This document shows positions 11,445 to 24,800 of a DNA stretch of 64,000 nucleotides, one piece after another. The notes beneath the pieces are model-generated. The model saw only the letters and a program-made list of their open reading frames with translations, was not told the origin of the DNA and did no database searches. The stretch comes from Aricia agestis (taxonomy: Eukaryota; Arthropoda; Insecta; Lepidoptera; Lycaenidae), in the NCBI RefSeq assembly GCF_905147365.1, contig NC_056419.1, positions 9,369,501-9,433,500 on the forward strand, written 5' to 3'. A program made the translations under genes and the position numbers. How positions within the stretch are numbered: the stretch's first letter is position 1; every line of letters begins with the position of its first letter.

Positions 11445-11641
11445 GTAGTCGAAGCGAAGCGAATTCAAAAATACTTTTATTAAGACAATTCCTTCTGTGG
11501 CTTCCAACGGATAAAGAATAATCCAAAATGCATTTGGAATAAACTGCGTGTACGTAGTAGACAAGTAACTTAGGAGTTCATTAGAAAATTGTGTTTTTGA
11601 CACGCTAAAATTACAGTATTATCTCGTTTCGCTTCGACTAC
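11445..11641. mobile_element. MITE with GTAGTCGAAGCGAA termini
   Basis: TAGTCGAAGCGAAGCGA at the left and TCGTTTCGCTTCGACTA at the right form an inverted terminal repeat (one or two mismatches) around 160 bp of unique sequence. The target duplication is unclear. Confidence 0.6.
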
Positions 11642-11975
11642 TACATTAATATACTTAACACAGTTCATACAAAAATTAAATGAGAGGGCAGTCTCGTTTA
11701 ACATGGCAACATCGCTAAGCTAAAATGGGTTTCCTTTAAAGTTGCCGTCAAGCTTTGGCAATACGACAATTCTGTAACATGTGAACTATACTTATAATTT
11801 ATAAAGAACAAGGGACATTTTTGTATGGAAGCCGTACCCAAGCTGTAGCACATACACACATAATATATCAAATGAAAGGGCTTGAAAAGCTGAATATTTT
11901 ATTGTATGACGTAAAATCTCTAAACCATGGGAGGAAAAGGTTAACGAGGGTAGAAGGTAAGAAAAAATGACAAAA

Positions 11976-12228
11976 AAACAGCCTGTATTATTGCATCAAT
12001 TTATAGTGTAACTGGTAAGGAATTATTTCTGGAAAGTTATCGTATATGGCAAACTTGAGGAAACTGTCATATTTTAGCAAATTGTTTCTTATTATAAATG
12101 TAATATATTAGAAAACAATGAAACCTTAAAAATCTAACCCTTCCTGGAATTTTTCGTATATGACTTTGGAGAAATTGTTTTTAATTACCAATACAAGCGA
12201 ATGGTGCAATAATACAGGATGTTTTTTT
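11976..12228. mobile_element. Probable MITE with CCTGTATTATTGC termini
   Basis: AACAGCCTGTATTATTGCAT at the left is mirrored by GTGCAATAATACAGGATGTT at the right (about 85% over 27 bp). The interior has repeated 'TTCGTATATGACT' style words. Followed by an 18-T run. Confidence 0.5.
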
Positions 12229-12271
12229 TTTTTTTTTTTTGTTTTTTTTTGTACCTACAAGTGTTGTATTT

Positions 12272-12316
12272 CAATATATTGCTTCACATTTCAAAGAAAT
12301 GTGAAGCAATATATTG
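12272..12316. repeat. Perfect fold-back palindrome, 21-nt arms
   Basis: Arms start CAATATATTGCTTCACATTT; the loop is 3 nt. No TSD. Confidence 0.9.
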
Positions 12317-12677
12317 TTTGAAGCCATTTCGTATATGACTCAAAGTGCTACATTAGTGGGTACGAAATGCCCCTCCTTCTTTGTCTATGTATTTATTTAC
12401 TAAATAAAATCCACTTGTTATTAGAGTGCCGAGTGTTACTTCACTCCCACCATGAGGAAATTATTAACAATTTGTATGACGTAGTTGTTACCATTTTGCC
12501 ACTAGAGGCGCTGCTTTCCATGCTGATTTCCATTCCATCCATACAAATCAAACGCCCTCACAGTGAGAAGTGAAAAATCGCAAGCCTTTAGAATTAGTAT
12601 AATATTCTCATTAGTCTTTCACACCAAGAAAAAGAAAAACGTACTTCTGGTAGCTTATTGAAATATATTCGTCAATA

Positions 12678-12875
12678 GCTATGTCCACACTGCACTTTCA
12701 TCTTCAATTTTCGTCATCAACTTTCATATTGGCGCATTCAATAATTGAATGCGTCATTTTTGAAGTTTTGGATACTGTCAGAGGGCATGCGTCGCGGGCA
12801 TGCCTCACGTTCGCTGTTGACTGCGCTATAACGCATGCCCTTGACGAACAGAAAAAGGCACAGTGTGGACAAAGC
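12678..12875. mobile_element. 198-bp MITE, TA TSD
   Basis: The termini GCTATGTCCACACTG and CAGTGTGGACAAAGC are flanked by TA (12676-12677, 12876-12877). The interior has further inverted words (GGCATGCGT, GCGCATTCAATAATTGAATGCG). Confidence 0.7.
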
Positions 12876-13680
12876 TAATGTTCTAGACATTAAGCTCGTC
12901 ATAATGATCAAAATAAATATTATTTTCTTTTAAATGTGTTCTAGACAATGTATACGGATTATTTTCTTTACTTTTATATTAGCCATCTAGTTATTGGTTC
13001 CGTTTAACATTCACTATGAAAATATACATTTAATTCTATGTCACTTATATACAATCAATTATTTACATCGGGTATTAAGAAAATATTTTATTGTGAATTT
13101 TAATTTCTCCATTTATGTTTGAAAATACATATTTCGTAGTATTTATTAGGATCCAAAAGTTTCTGTCTAGGCGAAGAATATTTTTATAAGGACACACACA
13201 TTTTGTTTAAAATCGATACAATTTTACCTGTCGAGAGAAGTATAAATAATAAAGATAAGATTTATTTAGCTCTTTGAAATGGGAGAAGGGCCCTTTTTAA
13301 TTTCTATAGAGGCCATAATATAATATGTACTATAATATTTTAGGTTATTAAAAAATAAAAAGTACACTTGGCTGTCGTAGAAGCTTCAAATTGCAAATTA
13401 AATATTGTTGTCCATACATAAAAACTTTACGAAAAATATTGGGATACATGTAGGTACTTTATATTGGTGAATGCGAAGGTTTTTAGTGGCAGTGTTTAAA
13501 GTAGGTGACTTATAAATAATTTTAAATATAGTCCTGATATTTTTGAGATGCAATATTTTATGTTTAGTATTAAAACATTTTAAATTCTACCTACCTACAT
13601 TGGACGTTCAATCGCCTTTAGGATATCATGAAACTTACGGAAACCAACATAATATTCAAATTAATTTTGATCGAAATGTA
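12876..13680. other. AT-rich DNA, nothing recognised
   Basis: No gene or bounded repeat that I can support. Confidence 0.5.
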
Positions 13681-13797
13681 TAGTCTGTCAAAAAAGTAGC
13701 AACATCGTAGTGTCATCCCTTTCAAATCAATCTAAGAAAAAAGGGATGACACTATGATGTTGCCACTTTTTAGTTTCTTCACTTTTTTGACAGACTA
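13681..13797. mobile_element. mariner-type hairpin MITE, copy 1
   Basis: Inverted halves begin TAGTCTGTCAAAAAAGTAG and meet near AATCAATCTAAGAAAAAAG. The inner arm AGTGTCATCCCTTT is shared with the copy at 19434-19566. TA flanks both sides (13679-13680, 13798-13799). Confidence 0.82.
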
Positions 13798-14015
13798 TAA
13801 ACAAAAATTTTAACTACAATTATTATTAATTTTTGTATTTCCTTATTCAGAACTGGAATTTTTAATTGTTTATTCATCATGTTTTGTTTACATTTAGGTC
13901 AAAATTAACTTGAACAGTGTATAGTAATTATTAAGAAATTCAGTGGAAATATGCAAACCAACGATAGCTATAATCTATAGAAACTAAACCTACATCGGCT
14001 ACAGACCACTTCTAA

Positions 14016-14173
14016 CGGCCGTTCCCAATATTTGATCTATCTCTGGTTTTGCCCTACTAGAGATAAGAATAGCTCACATTAGACATTAGAGACATATATT
14101 TTATGTCAATTGTGAGCTATTCCTATCTCTAGTAGGGCAAATCCAGAGATAGATCAAATATTGGAAACGGCCG
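14016..14173. mobile_element. PIF/Harbinger-type hairpin MITE, copy 2
   Basis: 158 bp, the same length and arms as the copy at 1791-1948. TAA lies at 14013-14015 and 14174-14176. Its spacer is the reverse complement of that in copy 1. Confidence 0.88.
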
Positions 14174-14240
14174 TAAGCCATCATTGGCTTCTGAATAGTA
14201 CTTTACCGCTATAGAAACCTTTTTTGCAAATCCATATTTA

Positions 14241-14530
14241 GGGGCCTTATCACACTGGCGATTAGCGAGCGATTTGAAAGCGACGCGACTGCGCAGCGCA
14301 CACGCCGCGATGACGCCGCGATTGCGCGGCGGGCACGCAGCTTGCCTTCGGCATTTTGGACGCTCAGCAGCAAACGTCACTGCCTAGACGAGTCTGCTAT
14401 ATATAATAATAATCTGTGTAGACGAGTGTACAAAATGGCGTCCACGCCACGCCGCGACGACGCTGCGCTGTCGCGCAGTCGCATCGCGTCGCTTTCAAAT
14501 CGCTCGCTAATCGCTAGTGTGATAAGGCAC
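14241..14530. mobile_element. 290-bp GC-rich MITE with ~55-bp inverted termini
   Basis: GGCGATTAGCGAGCGATTTG at the left is matched by an inverted CAAATCGCTCGCTAATCGCT at the right. The repeat extends through GAAAGCGACGCGACTGCGC. TA is on both sides (14239-14240, 14531-14532). The high GC content and CGCG words stand out from the AT-rich surroundings. Confidence 0.78.
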
Positions 14531-14799
14531 TAACATTATCAAATAGGACATTAATTACACCTATGGTTCACACAGCCATAAAATTGGTTGATGGCTCTTA
14601 TAATATAGATTTCAAAATATTATTTTGTATGTTATTATTTTTTATTTAATATTTTAAATAATCGATTTATCTTTAGATATAAGATATTGATCCACAAAGC
14701 CTAAACCTGGCAACACACATCTGACATATTGTGAGATTGAGACTAGATTAAATAAAATTTCTTTATCAGTGAAATATTTTACTTTGTTAATAGTAGGGG

Positions 14800-15348
14800 A
14801 GAGGAGAGTGCTATTTGTGTAGTCACTCGAGCCGCTCGAGTCGAGCGTCATGGAGACTTAGTAGGTTTTTTACATTAGGCAAAACTCTAGCATTTTTTAG
14901 TGATGGGTTCAGAAACTGCAGCCATTTTAAAGTTTTGAGAAATAAAATATATTCAGAAAATTGCTTATTTAGGTAAATTATAAATATATTTCAGACAACA
15001 AGGACTAAATCATTTAGTTTAGTGCAAAATAAAATATCTGCGAAGCTTAGAACTAGGAAAATATGAAGCTTTATTTTTTTATACTTTAAAATGTCCCTAC
15101 AGGCTTACCTAACCTTTGAATCGTCTAGTGCTTTATATGGAAGCTTCTTTGGGGTATACTAAACATCCCCTACCTTTATCTGACAGATCCAATGACATTT
15201 CAATATTCAAAAATATTTTCTTTAACCCAACACGTGAGAAATCTGATTTCTATACTATGATAACTAGACACATGTCGGAAGCCTATACAAGCTTAATCTG
15301 ACACGCTCGAGCTTGTCCCGAAATCCCCTCTTCCTCTCCCCAACAGAT
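14800..15348. mobile_element. Possible inverted-repeat element related to the one at 32765
   Basis: The left end TAGTAGGGGAGAGGAGAGTG resembles the TAGTAGGGGAGGT terminus of the element at 32765-33673. At the right, CCCCTCTTCCTCTCCCCA is an imperfect inverted match. CTCGAG-rich words occur near both ends. Boundaries are uncertain. Confidence 0.4.
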
Positions 15349-15982
15349 AAGTCATTGTATTCTTAATATTAGATCGGATATAAACTGTAAATCATGTTCT
15401 TTACATTGGCAAACCAGCTCAGATTTTAACATTCAAGTTCTGTACTCCTCTCTGTGTAATATAGATATTGTTCCATTTTTTCGTTAAGTATAATGATCTA
15501 TTTTGGATCAATTGTGGATTAGTGACACTATTGTCTAACACATTAAGCGTAAAGAAGAAATTCTACAAAGTTATCTTACACGAAGATCTACCAAATCAAA
15601 TACAAGTATAGTAAGAGAGTTAAGATCTAAGATATTATTTTGATAAGAGATTTTTTCCAATAATTTCAGACAATCATCTTAAGACACTTAGAATTCTTCC
15701 GAGTTTTTTATTTGGAGATAAAATTTCACGTTGGCGACGACATTTAACATTCACGATTTAATTACTACCTATATTTACAATTTCAATTAGTAATAAACAC
15801 TCAAATTGTTAGAATAACTCTAGAATTTTATGAAAACCTATTACTTCTTTGGAACTCTTATACTTAATATCATTGTTCTTGGGGTATAACTATCAAAATA
15901 TATAATCATATTGTGTAAGTATAAATACATAGGTAAAGTTTGCACGCGTTGCATATTGGAACTAAATATGACGTGGGCGAAA
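15349..15982. other. AT-rich DNA, nothing recognised
   Basis: No gene or bounded repeat that I can support. Confidence 0.5.
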
Positions 15983-16103
15983 GGCAGGTATTACACGCAT
16001 CAATATTATCATGATTCTAGTATCACGCGATTCACAATTAGTGTACTGTGATACTGCGATTCGGCCTATTACACCATCAATATTGATGCGTGTAATACTT
16101 GCC
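15983..16103. mobile_element. 121-bp MITE with 25-bp inverted termini
   Basis: GGCAGGTATTACACGCATCA at the left and the reverse complement of GGCAAGTATTACACGCATCA at the right match at 24 of 25 positions. The interior has a second inverted pair (TCTAGTATCACGCGATTC / GTGATACTGCGATTC). The target duplication is not clear. Confidence 0.72.
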
Positions 16104-17297
16104 ATTGACTTATGTAATATTATGACGCTTCCGGTGGAAAAGCAGCCAAAAGCTGGATATAAAAAAATATTAGCTGTTGTTCCTGTTTCAATTCGCCCAT
16201 GACTATTAACAATGTCGGATGTGCAAAATCGTCATTTTTGTTTTATTTCATTAAACATGTCCTTATAACCAAGGCTATCATGAGCTGAAAAGAAAAAATC
16301 TATATTATGCGTAGTTTCTGAAATAGCCACATTAAAAATGTCGTATATTGCTAAGATAGCCCGCTCACAATGTCGGATAGTCACTACCTACGTTATTAAC
16401 GGAACGCGGAAGCGAGTAAGAGCGCACGATGTACCACATCCGACTATGTTAACGGACCTGGAATGGACGTCGCGCTGTCACTTGTTTTTTTGCTACCGTA
16501 GCTAATTTTTTTACTTTTCGACGCCATTTTCATTGTCTACAAGATCAGCACGGCCAATTAAAACTTGGTACTCAACGAAATGAAGAAAAATATAGTAAAA
16601 GGCAAAAAATGCTGATGGTAATATTATGTCCAAAGCTAACGCTAGTGCGGAAAATGGTATTTACTATTCTTTATAATATTTTTTTAAATATTTTTAACAG
16701 TATAGCTTATGTTTTATTGCTTTAGATTTTATTATGAGATGAATTCTTAACTTCATCAACATTAATTTATCGTAGGTAACTTAAAATTGTAGGATGTACC
16801 ACATCCAACGTTCTTAACCGGATTTTCAAATGTGTAAAATGTCGGTAGTACCACATACGACATTTTTAGTCGGTTTCATAAATGGTTAAATTGTCGGTAG
16901 TGCCACTTCTGATATTGTTATGTGGATTTATAAATTGGTAAAATGTCGGTAATACTAAATCACAATAATTTCATTTCCTTTTCTTATTGATTAAATGGCG
17001 CTTGTAGTTTGTACCGATTTGGTGACTAGTAGCCGCAATAAAGCCAGACTTTCTTGGCATTTTGCTATTAAGCAGGTAGGCAACAAACATAAATATTTAC
17101 TCAAATTATGTAAAAGTGACATAATTCCCAAAAATAATATCTAAAGTGCTATTTAAAATACCACAATGGATCAGAGAAAATCTCGGATGAAGAAGACTGC
17201 TTTTGAATAATTAATCTAATAAACACTAATCTCAATTTTTCATGTAAACAAAGGCTGTGGTGGTACGTAAGTGTCCTAAAATGTAGAAACTACTTAC

Positions 17298-17519
17298 GTA
17301 AGAACTACTTGACTCCGCGAGCTTCGTTTCATGGGCCTGCAAAACAGTCGGTCCTTCGTCAGTACTTTCTGTATTCCCCACACATTTAGGCACTATCATC
17401 TCTCCAGCATATTTGGAAGATCTAGATGAGATCGATAGCCGGTCGTTCGACTTGCAAGTATAATATTTTCCATTACACATTCGTGGTAGCCGCCACCGTT
17501 GCCGCGTCGGCGCGGGCGC
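17298..17519 (-). CDS. Exon-like ORF inside the 2.6-kb inverted-repeat element
   Basis: 74 open codons lie between a minus-strand acceptor (AAAATTAG at 17520) and a consensus donor GTAAGT (17297 downward). The encoded stretch contains MCNGKYYTCKSNDRLSISSR and TDEGPTVLQAHETKLAES. It is symmetric (222 nt, phase 0 on both sides). The 5' part is much richer in CpG than its surroundings. I do not recognise a family. It could be an exon of the element's own protein, with the Lys-rich minus-strand ORF at 18450-18235 as a candidate upstream part, or a captured host exon, or chance. Confidence 0.28.
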
Positions 17520-18050
17520 CTAATTTTGAGCTTTAATCAAACTGTCCTTACTTCTAAAATATTTGGCCCATGGTAATAATTTAAAGGACAATTCTATTTT
17601 GCACATAATTTCAATTAATATTTTGATATTTATGTAGGTAAGGATTAATAACGAATACGCAAAAAAAGTCACGCTAGAAGGAGATGATTTGAAGTAAATT
17701 TTTTAATGAAAGTAATGGTTATTATTCGTTAACCATAAAAGATAGACATAAGCTGCCCTGGGATACTATGGGGTACTGGGGTACTATAAACATGTATAAC
17801 ATTATTTTGATGTATCATCAGTATTTTTCGTAGCGGAAGCGAAATAATGAAATTTTTGTCAAATTTTTACCACTTTGGGTTAGATTTTTGCTATTTTCGG
17901 TAGGATCCCTAATATTTTTCAGAATAATACATAGCCTGTGTTTGCAAATGATGTAGCTTTCCAAAAGTAAAAGAATTTTTAAAATTAGTTCAGTAGTTAT
18001 TGAGCCCATTCAATACAAACAAACATACGAATAAAACAAACTTTTTCTCT

Positions 18051-18158
<108 letters not shown>

Positions 18159-18896
18159 TTTTTAATTTTGTTTAGTTAATTTAAGTTATGCTATCAAAAA
18201 GTCAACAAAATAGTGTTGGTAATAATTTTTAATTTCAATGTTTTAAGTTGGTTTTAAGTAAGTTTTCATTTCGGATGAAAATTAGATTTTCCGAATTATT
18301 TAAATCATAAGAAATGTTTTGTATTTTCATACGTACATTGTTTTTACGTTTTATTTGACAGAAGTCCATAAAACTATTTTTTTTCTTTAAATTGTTGTCG
18401 TTTTTGTTGGTAATTTCTACATGCGACATTTTTAAATGAACAGTTTTCACTTAACAATGACGTAAATGCCACTTCCGACAAGCAATGATCGATTTTCTAC
18501 AAGCAACAATGTCGGTTCTGGCACTTCCGACAAATCAGCATTACTCGTACCCCGTTAAAAAGGTCAGAAGTGACTTTTCTCATATTTAGGCATAAAATAC
18601 GAAATACTCATAATAACATATCAAACGTAAATAACTTTTATAGTATTACCCTGAAATTTCATAATCCTACTTGAAATAAGTAAAAAGTTATGCACAATTT
18701 AGACTTTGAATCGCTCTCCTGTAAAGTTGTCGTTTTTCACATCTGGCATTGTTAATAGTCATGGGCGAATTGTTCTACAGTTAGATCGTAAACTTACATC
18801 TGCGTGTATAACAAATAGTTGGACTAATAAAAAACAAACTCAACAGAAATAAGTAGGGTTAAAAGCGCGTCTCTTAGCGCGCCGCGCCGCAGGCCG

Positions 18897-21800
18897 TCAG
18901 AAGTTACTGTCGAAGACTCCCATGGACCGAGTGATCTCGTCGTCCCGGAGACAGCAGTCCAGAAACTCTTCTAGTGTCAGCACGCCGTCCCGGTTGAGGT
19001 CCATTTTCTGGAATTGATAAACAAAAAATAAGTTTTCCAAGCATAAGCTTATCGTAGAAACGATTTAACGACATAACGCCGGAAAGATTACAATATTGTT
19101 TTCAAGATAAGTAAATAGTTAATCTTAGGGGGTCTCCACAAATTACGTGAGGTGATTTTTTAATTTTCTGACTCCCTACCCCCCAATCTCACGTGAGATT
19201 TTTCAAAATATGGATTTCTTACGTAAATGCGTTGGATTGTTTGACAGTCAGACGTCAGTATAATATGTATAACGTCAAAGTATAATTAATGAAAATATTT
19301 TCTTTCGAACGTATGATACTTTTAATCGTATTACGATTACGCTTACAATTAAATCATATGATTACGCATACAATCTGGATGAAATGGACCAAAATAGTAT
19401 ATTTTTTTGTAACAATGAGAAAAAAATTAGTTACAGTCTGTCAAGAAAGTGAAGATATTAAAATGTGGCAACATCATAGTGTCATCCCTTTCAAATCAAT
19501 CTAAGAAAAAAGGGATGACACTACGATGTTGCCTCTTTTTAATTTCTTCACTTTCTTGACAGACAGTACGTGAGATTTGCCGAGACCCCCCCTGTCTCCA
19601 ACGTAAGATTAGATGAGATTTGACTCGTCACGTAATTTGTGGACGCCCGCTTATGTATAATTGTTGTGCCTTATCTTATATCTTTAAACGAGTAATTCTT
19701 GTATATGGCTAAACGACGTATAGCCGTGTGATTGAATGGCGTTGTTCAGTCAAAGGGCTAGCTGTTTGATTGAACGGCTATTTAAACCAGTCGGCTGCGA
19801 CATATATAATTGGAATCTCGTAATCAGCTTCAACGATTTTCATGAAATTTAGTATACCTATAGGGGGTTTCGGGGGCGATAAATCGATTTAGCTAGGAAT
19901 CATTTTTAGAAAATGACATTTTATTCGTGTTTTATCGAATACCGAGCAAAGCTCGGTCAAATAGCTAGTGTGTTTTTAAGATCCAATAGCATCGCTGCGC
20001 TGAGCAATGTCATGGCAACAAGCTCACGTCACTGAAGCGATTCTATTGGTTCTCAAAACACATTCCTCGCAAGTCGCAACATATCTTTGGTGGAAACGCA
20101 CTTAAAATACTAAGTAGTAGATGCCACGCATGATTTTAAGATCTGAGAAACTGGAGGTGGCAATAGACTTAAGAAATATCCTCCAATATCATCTTTATTG
20201 AAATTGAATAATATCTCTCCTCGCGCCATCTTCGAACTTAAAATTCCACCATCCCTTCCATTTTCCCTGAGGAATCTTATACAAGGTGTAACAAAATTAA
20301 GTGATAATACTTTAGGTGTGTGTGCCTTATTTCACTGTGAGAGTTGTAGAGTTGACAAAGCATCTTTTTTGGGAATTTGTGTGGGCAAGCCCTTGCGTCA
20401 TGCATTTTCCTATACAAAAGTAAAAAAAAATAGTTGCGTTTTCGGCGCTACTACTTTCACAGTCAAAGTAGCAGCGCCGAAGGGACACATACACACACTA
20501 AAGTAATAACACTTAGTTTTGTAATTTGTTATACCTTGTATTTGTGCGCGGCCTATACATGGTTATTGTCTTACCTGAAACAACCTCTCCACCTTTTCTC
20601 TGACTACCTCATCATCGACCATGGGCTCAACGATCTTGCCCATGAGGTCGTAGATCGCCGTCACTATTTCAGTCATCTCCTCTTTAGTTATGTAACCATC
20701 TCCGTTTATGTCGTATAATGTGAACGTCCATTTCAATTTCTCTTCTAGAGTCCCCCTCGATAATATTGATAAGCCGGTGACGAACTCCTTAAAAATTTAA
20801 GATTTAGTTAGAACTTTTAAGGTACCTAAAGGGAGAATATTATATGAAAGGAAAAATTTAAGTTATGTACGTAGGTATAGGCAGTATAACTTGAAATACT
20901 AGAGTTGCGTATAACTCTCAGAGTATAGACGGGTGCCGTTTATCGCAATGGGGATTAGTTGGCTTGGTTTTGATCAGGGGTTCCCAAACTTATTTTGTCT
21001 ACCGCCCACTTTGAGAGCAAAAAATTTTTGGAGCCCCCTTTGTTTCACATACCTACTTTTAAATTAAGCCACTACAGAATGCCCCCTTTTTTTCTGGTTC
21101 CCACACCCCTTTAGGCCTTCAGCGCCCACAAGGGGGCGTTATCGCCCACTTTGGGAAAACTGTTTCAGATTAATAAAAAAAAGAAACGACAAACAGATCA
21201 CTTGGACATAGCATATAAGTTCTGGAGATTTTTTGCTGTACATATTTCGTGGTTCTTGTCAATGATATTCTATGTATATTAATAACATAACTAGATTGGC
21301 AGTTTACGGCAGCAACGCGTTGCCACTTCGAAGATGCCTGCAGGCATATTTGACTTACATGACTTGACATCGTCTTTTGAACTGTCAAGCAGCATAACCA
21401 CTTCTGAAAATCGTTTGTAAGACATTGCTACTCTAGTATTTTAGAAACTCATTGGTTCTTGTACCTACCTGTGTCCCTAATTTTGTGTGAGCAAATCATC
21501 TTTAGTAGGATTTTGACTATAACTGATATATCTCACCTCAAAACTCAGAAGTCCACTTCTATCTTGGTCTAAGGTATTGAATACATAGTGTGCATACTGT
21601 GCCGTGTTGGCTGTAAACAAAATAAACATTATTATGCTTCAGTCAGAATTATTTGTAACACTCACCGCCGTACTCAGAGACATTTAATTATGATTAACCT
21701 TGAATTTAATAAAGAGTTTGACAGATAATGTATGGGGCTTATGTAAAAAATTTGAATTAATTACAATTAAGTAAATAATGTTCCACTCTGATTGCGGCAG

Positions 21801-24800
21801 ATAGTATACAATTTAAGCTGCGCGTGCACTGGATCGGAATCTGAGCGTACGGATTTGTTGCTTTGTATGGTACTGCGTGCACTGGATCGGCATTTCTGCG
21901 CCTGAGACCGGAATTTATGCCGATGACGTCATCCGCAGCCGCGTCTATGGATCAATTTATATATTTAGTGCAGAGTCAAAGCGCATCGAAACAAAGTATC
22001 AAAACTGAACATAGCAAATCCAACCTTAACTCCAAAGCGTTAACGCACATATTTCATATATACATTAATCCGAATGCAGTGGACGCACCCCATCGGCATT
22101 TCGTAAATGACGACGCTCCGATTCCGATCCAGTGGACGCGCAGCTTTAGCATTTACTTTTCTAAACTAGGTTATTTGCGCTATTGTTAAGGAGTAAGATA
22201 AACTCCCTAATTTTTAGTGTGTATTAAGCAGTTTCTTTGATTTGTGAATAATATTTGTTTTAGGGAAAACATTATAATGAATGCTTACCTATATCATCTG
22301 AGTTTGGGATCTTAATGGGTAACTTAACTTTAGGGGGTATGAAATAATACACAATGGTCATTACATTTACTTTATTTCAATAGGTACATAAGGTTATAGA
22401 TCTGACAAATGGATTAAACCCATGTTCAATAAATTACAGTTACGTTAGAGAACCCTTGACTTCAGTTTAGTGAAATGCGGTGTCAGAAGTCAACTAAAAG
22501 TATCACAATTCTGTTGTTACCTATGAAACATTTGGTTTTAAATTTTACCTTAAACCAGGGCTAAAAAATTTTAAGACACAGCCAAAAGGGACTTGTCTTA
22601 AAATTTCTTTTTTCTTACAAATGTTATTAAAATTAACTTATTTATAAGTTTTGAGTTGGGCACATCGTGGCGATTACCCACAGAGAATGGACAGTCCTTA
22701 TACATTATTTACACTAGGGTTCCTCCCGTTTGCTGCTGGTATACTTCTATAGTGTCACCCTCCTCCATCTCCAGTGATGTGGGTGTGTCATTCTCGTTTA
22801 TAGGCTGCCCGTCAAATCTGAATCTCACTACTTGCATTGACAAACCCTGGAATTGAAAATAGTATGTGATTAGTATACTCAATTGTAAAATAATACAAGT
22901 AGGCTTTGAAAGAGATGCCAATAAATTATAAAGGCAGATTTACATTAAGTTAGTAACTGTTGTCAAATGTCAGTCCACTGATGTGTTAGTGGGTGTTTTC
23001 CAATAAGAGCATTGTAGCGCATTATGCGGCATAATGCTTAACGTTGAATGTTTCAACAACAACACCGCTTCGCACAAGAGCACTATCAAAAGTAGTGCTT
23101 TCGCTTGATGCGTGCAATGGATACCAACTCTGACAGAAAAGTAGTTTCAGAATAATTTCGACATTAAGCGCCACTGAGTCGCATTATGCTTTCTAATTGG
23201 AAAACTAGGAGTGCTGACCTGGCACTGCTATAGTGTAGTGCGCAATTCTATTACTTAATACGTTATTACAATAATTCTTGTTCTGTTTTTCTAATTTTTT
23301 TCTAAAATTCTAAATAATTGTGACCATTGTCTATCGCTGCTTTGTTTCTATTAGCATTTTTCTATCTGTGGAAACTTTTAATTGGCCTTCTTGTATTGTA
23401 TATTTAGATTCTATGTGTATGTTAGCTGTAAGTTTTCCAAAAATCAATAAAATAAAAATAAAATAAAATACTGATTTCAAATAAATAAATAAAGTTAATA
23501 CACCTAGCGGAATAGAGCAACAATCTCATCTCATCAATTGGTTTCATCTGTGTGTAAAAATATGTGATACACTTACACAAGCATGATTGAACATGAATTC
23601 TATGAGATTAAATTGTCAACTTGCCGCACATGCCGACTGGACATCAAAAAAAGAGTGCTGCTGTCATGTATCACACATCTCTTTTTACCACGCACTGTTA
23701 CTGATAGTGACATCTCTCTTGCTCAGGCCTTTATTTCTCTATTTTGCTAGGCATATTAACTTTATGGAAATAACTTACATTATTACAGTGCACTTACATG
23801 GCGGGGGACTAACATCAGTTATTGACTCATGTAAGTTACCTTTAAATTGTTAAAAAATTACTTGTTCAGGATTGTATGTACCATATCATATTGTAAACTA
23901 TAAAGTAATGTCGTTTTTGCAAAGTCATTATTTACACAATATTGTGTAATAACTAATAAGTTATAACTTTTGGCAAAAATTAATCCCTTGATTAACAGGA
24001 AACAGTTATAAAAACTATGAATTCAGCAGTTTGCTAATTGTTTTGAAAATAGAAATGCAATTGCATATTTTATAAACAATCTTGTTATCAAGGTTAACCA
24101 GAGAATGACTCATTACTATAGATTCTGACTATAGTCAGTTAACATTAAGAAGACAGTGAATCATGCTATTATGACAAGATGGCTTACTTAAGATGCTAAT
24201 GTGAATAAAAATATTTACTTGATGGACAGCATGGATCAATTTTAGTTGGTAGTAGAGGATTCTTTAATAATGGGCAAATGTGGCAGTTTGAAACAAAATA
24301 GGCTTTACTTAAATTTGTTTCTCCATCAAATCTTCTCAATATAAGATTGTATCTCTAATAAGTTATTTTCAAAATGACTTAATTTGTAAGTAACAAAAAA
24401 TCTAGACCTTTTCCAGTATGTACTATCAGAGAAGTTGATTCCTAGGCAGATGGGGGACCAACGTAGTTTGGTCGTGTTACCTCAAACCCATAAATATACC
24501 TAGCGGAATAGAGCAACAATCTCGAGCCATCAAACAAAACCAAAATTGATTTACATCTGTGTAAAAATTTGTATGTATACACTTAAACAAGAATCTATGA
24601 GATTAAATTGTCAATGTGCTGATAAGTGCCGACTGGATGTAAAAAAAATAAGAGTTCTGCTGTCATGTATCACACGTCTCTTTTTACCACGCAGTGTTAC
24701 TCATAGTGACATCTTGCTTGCCCAGGCCTTTCTCTATTCTGCTATGTATATTAACTTTATGGTCAAACCCAGCTGACAGATCACAATTATTAACATTAAA

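Noticed and set aside
20198..20718. Plus-strand ORFs of 94-102 codons
   Set aside because: Cover a MITE and the antisense of a KChIP exon.
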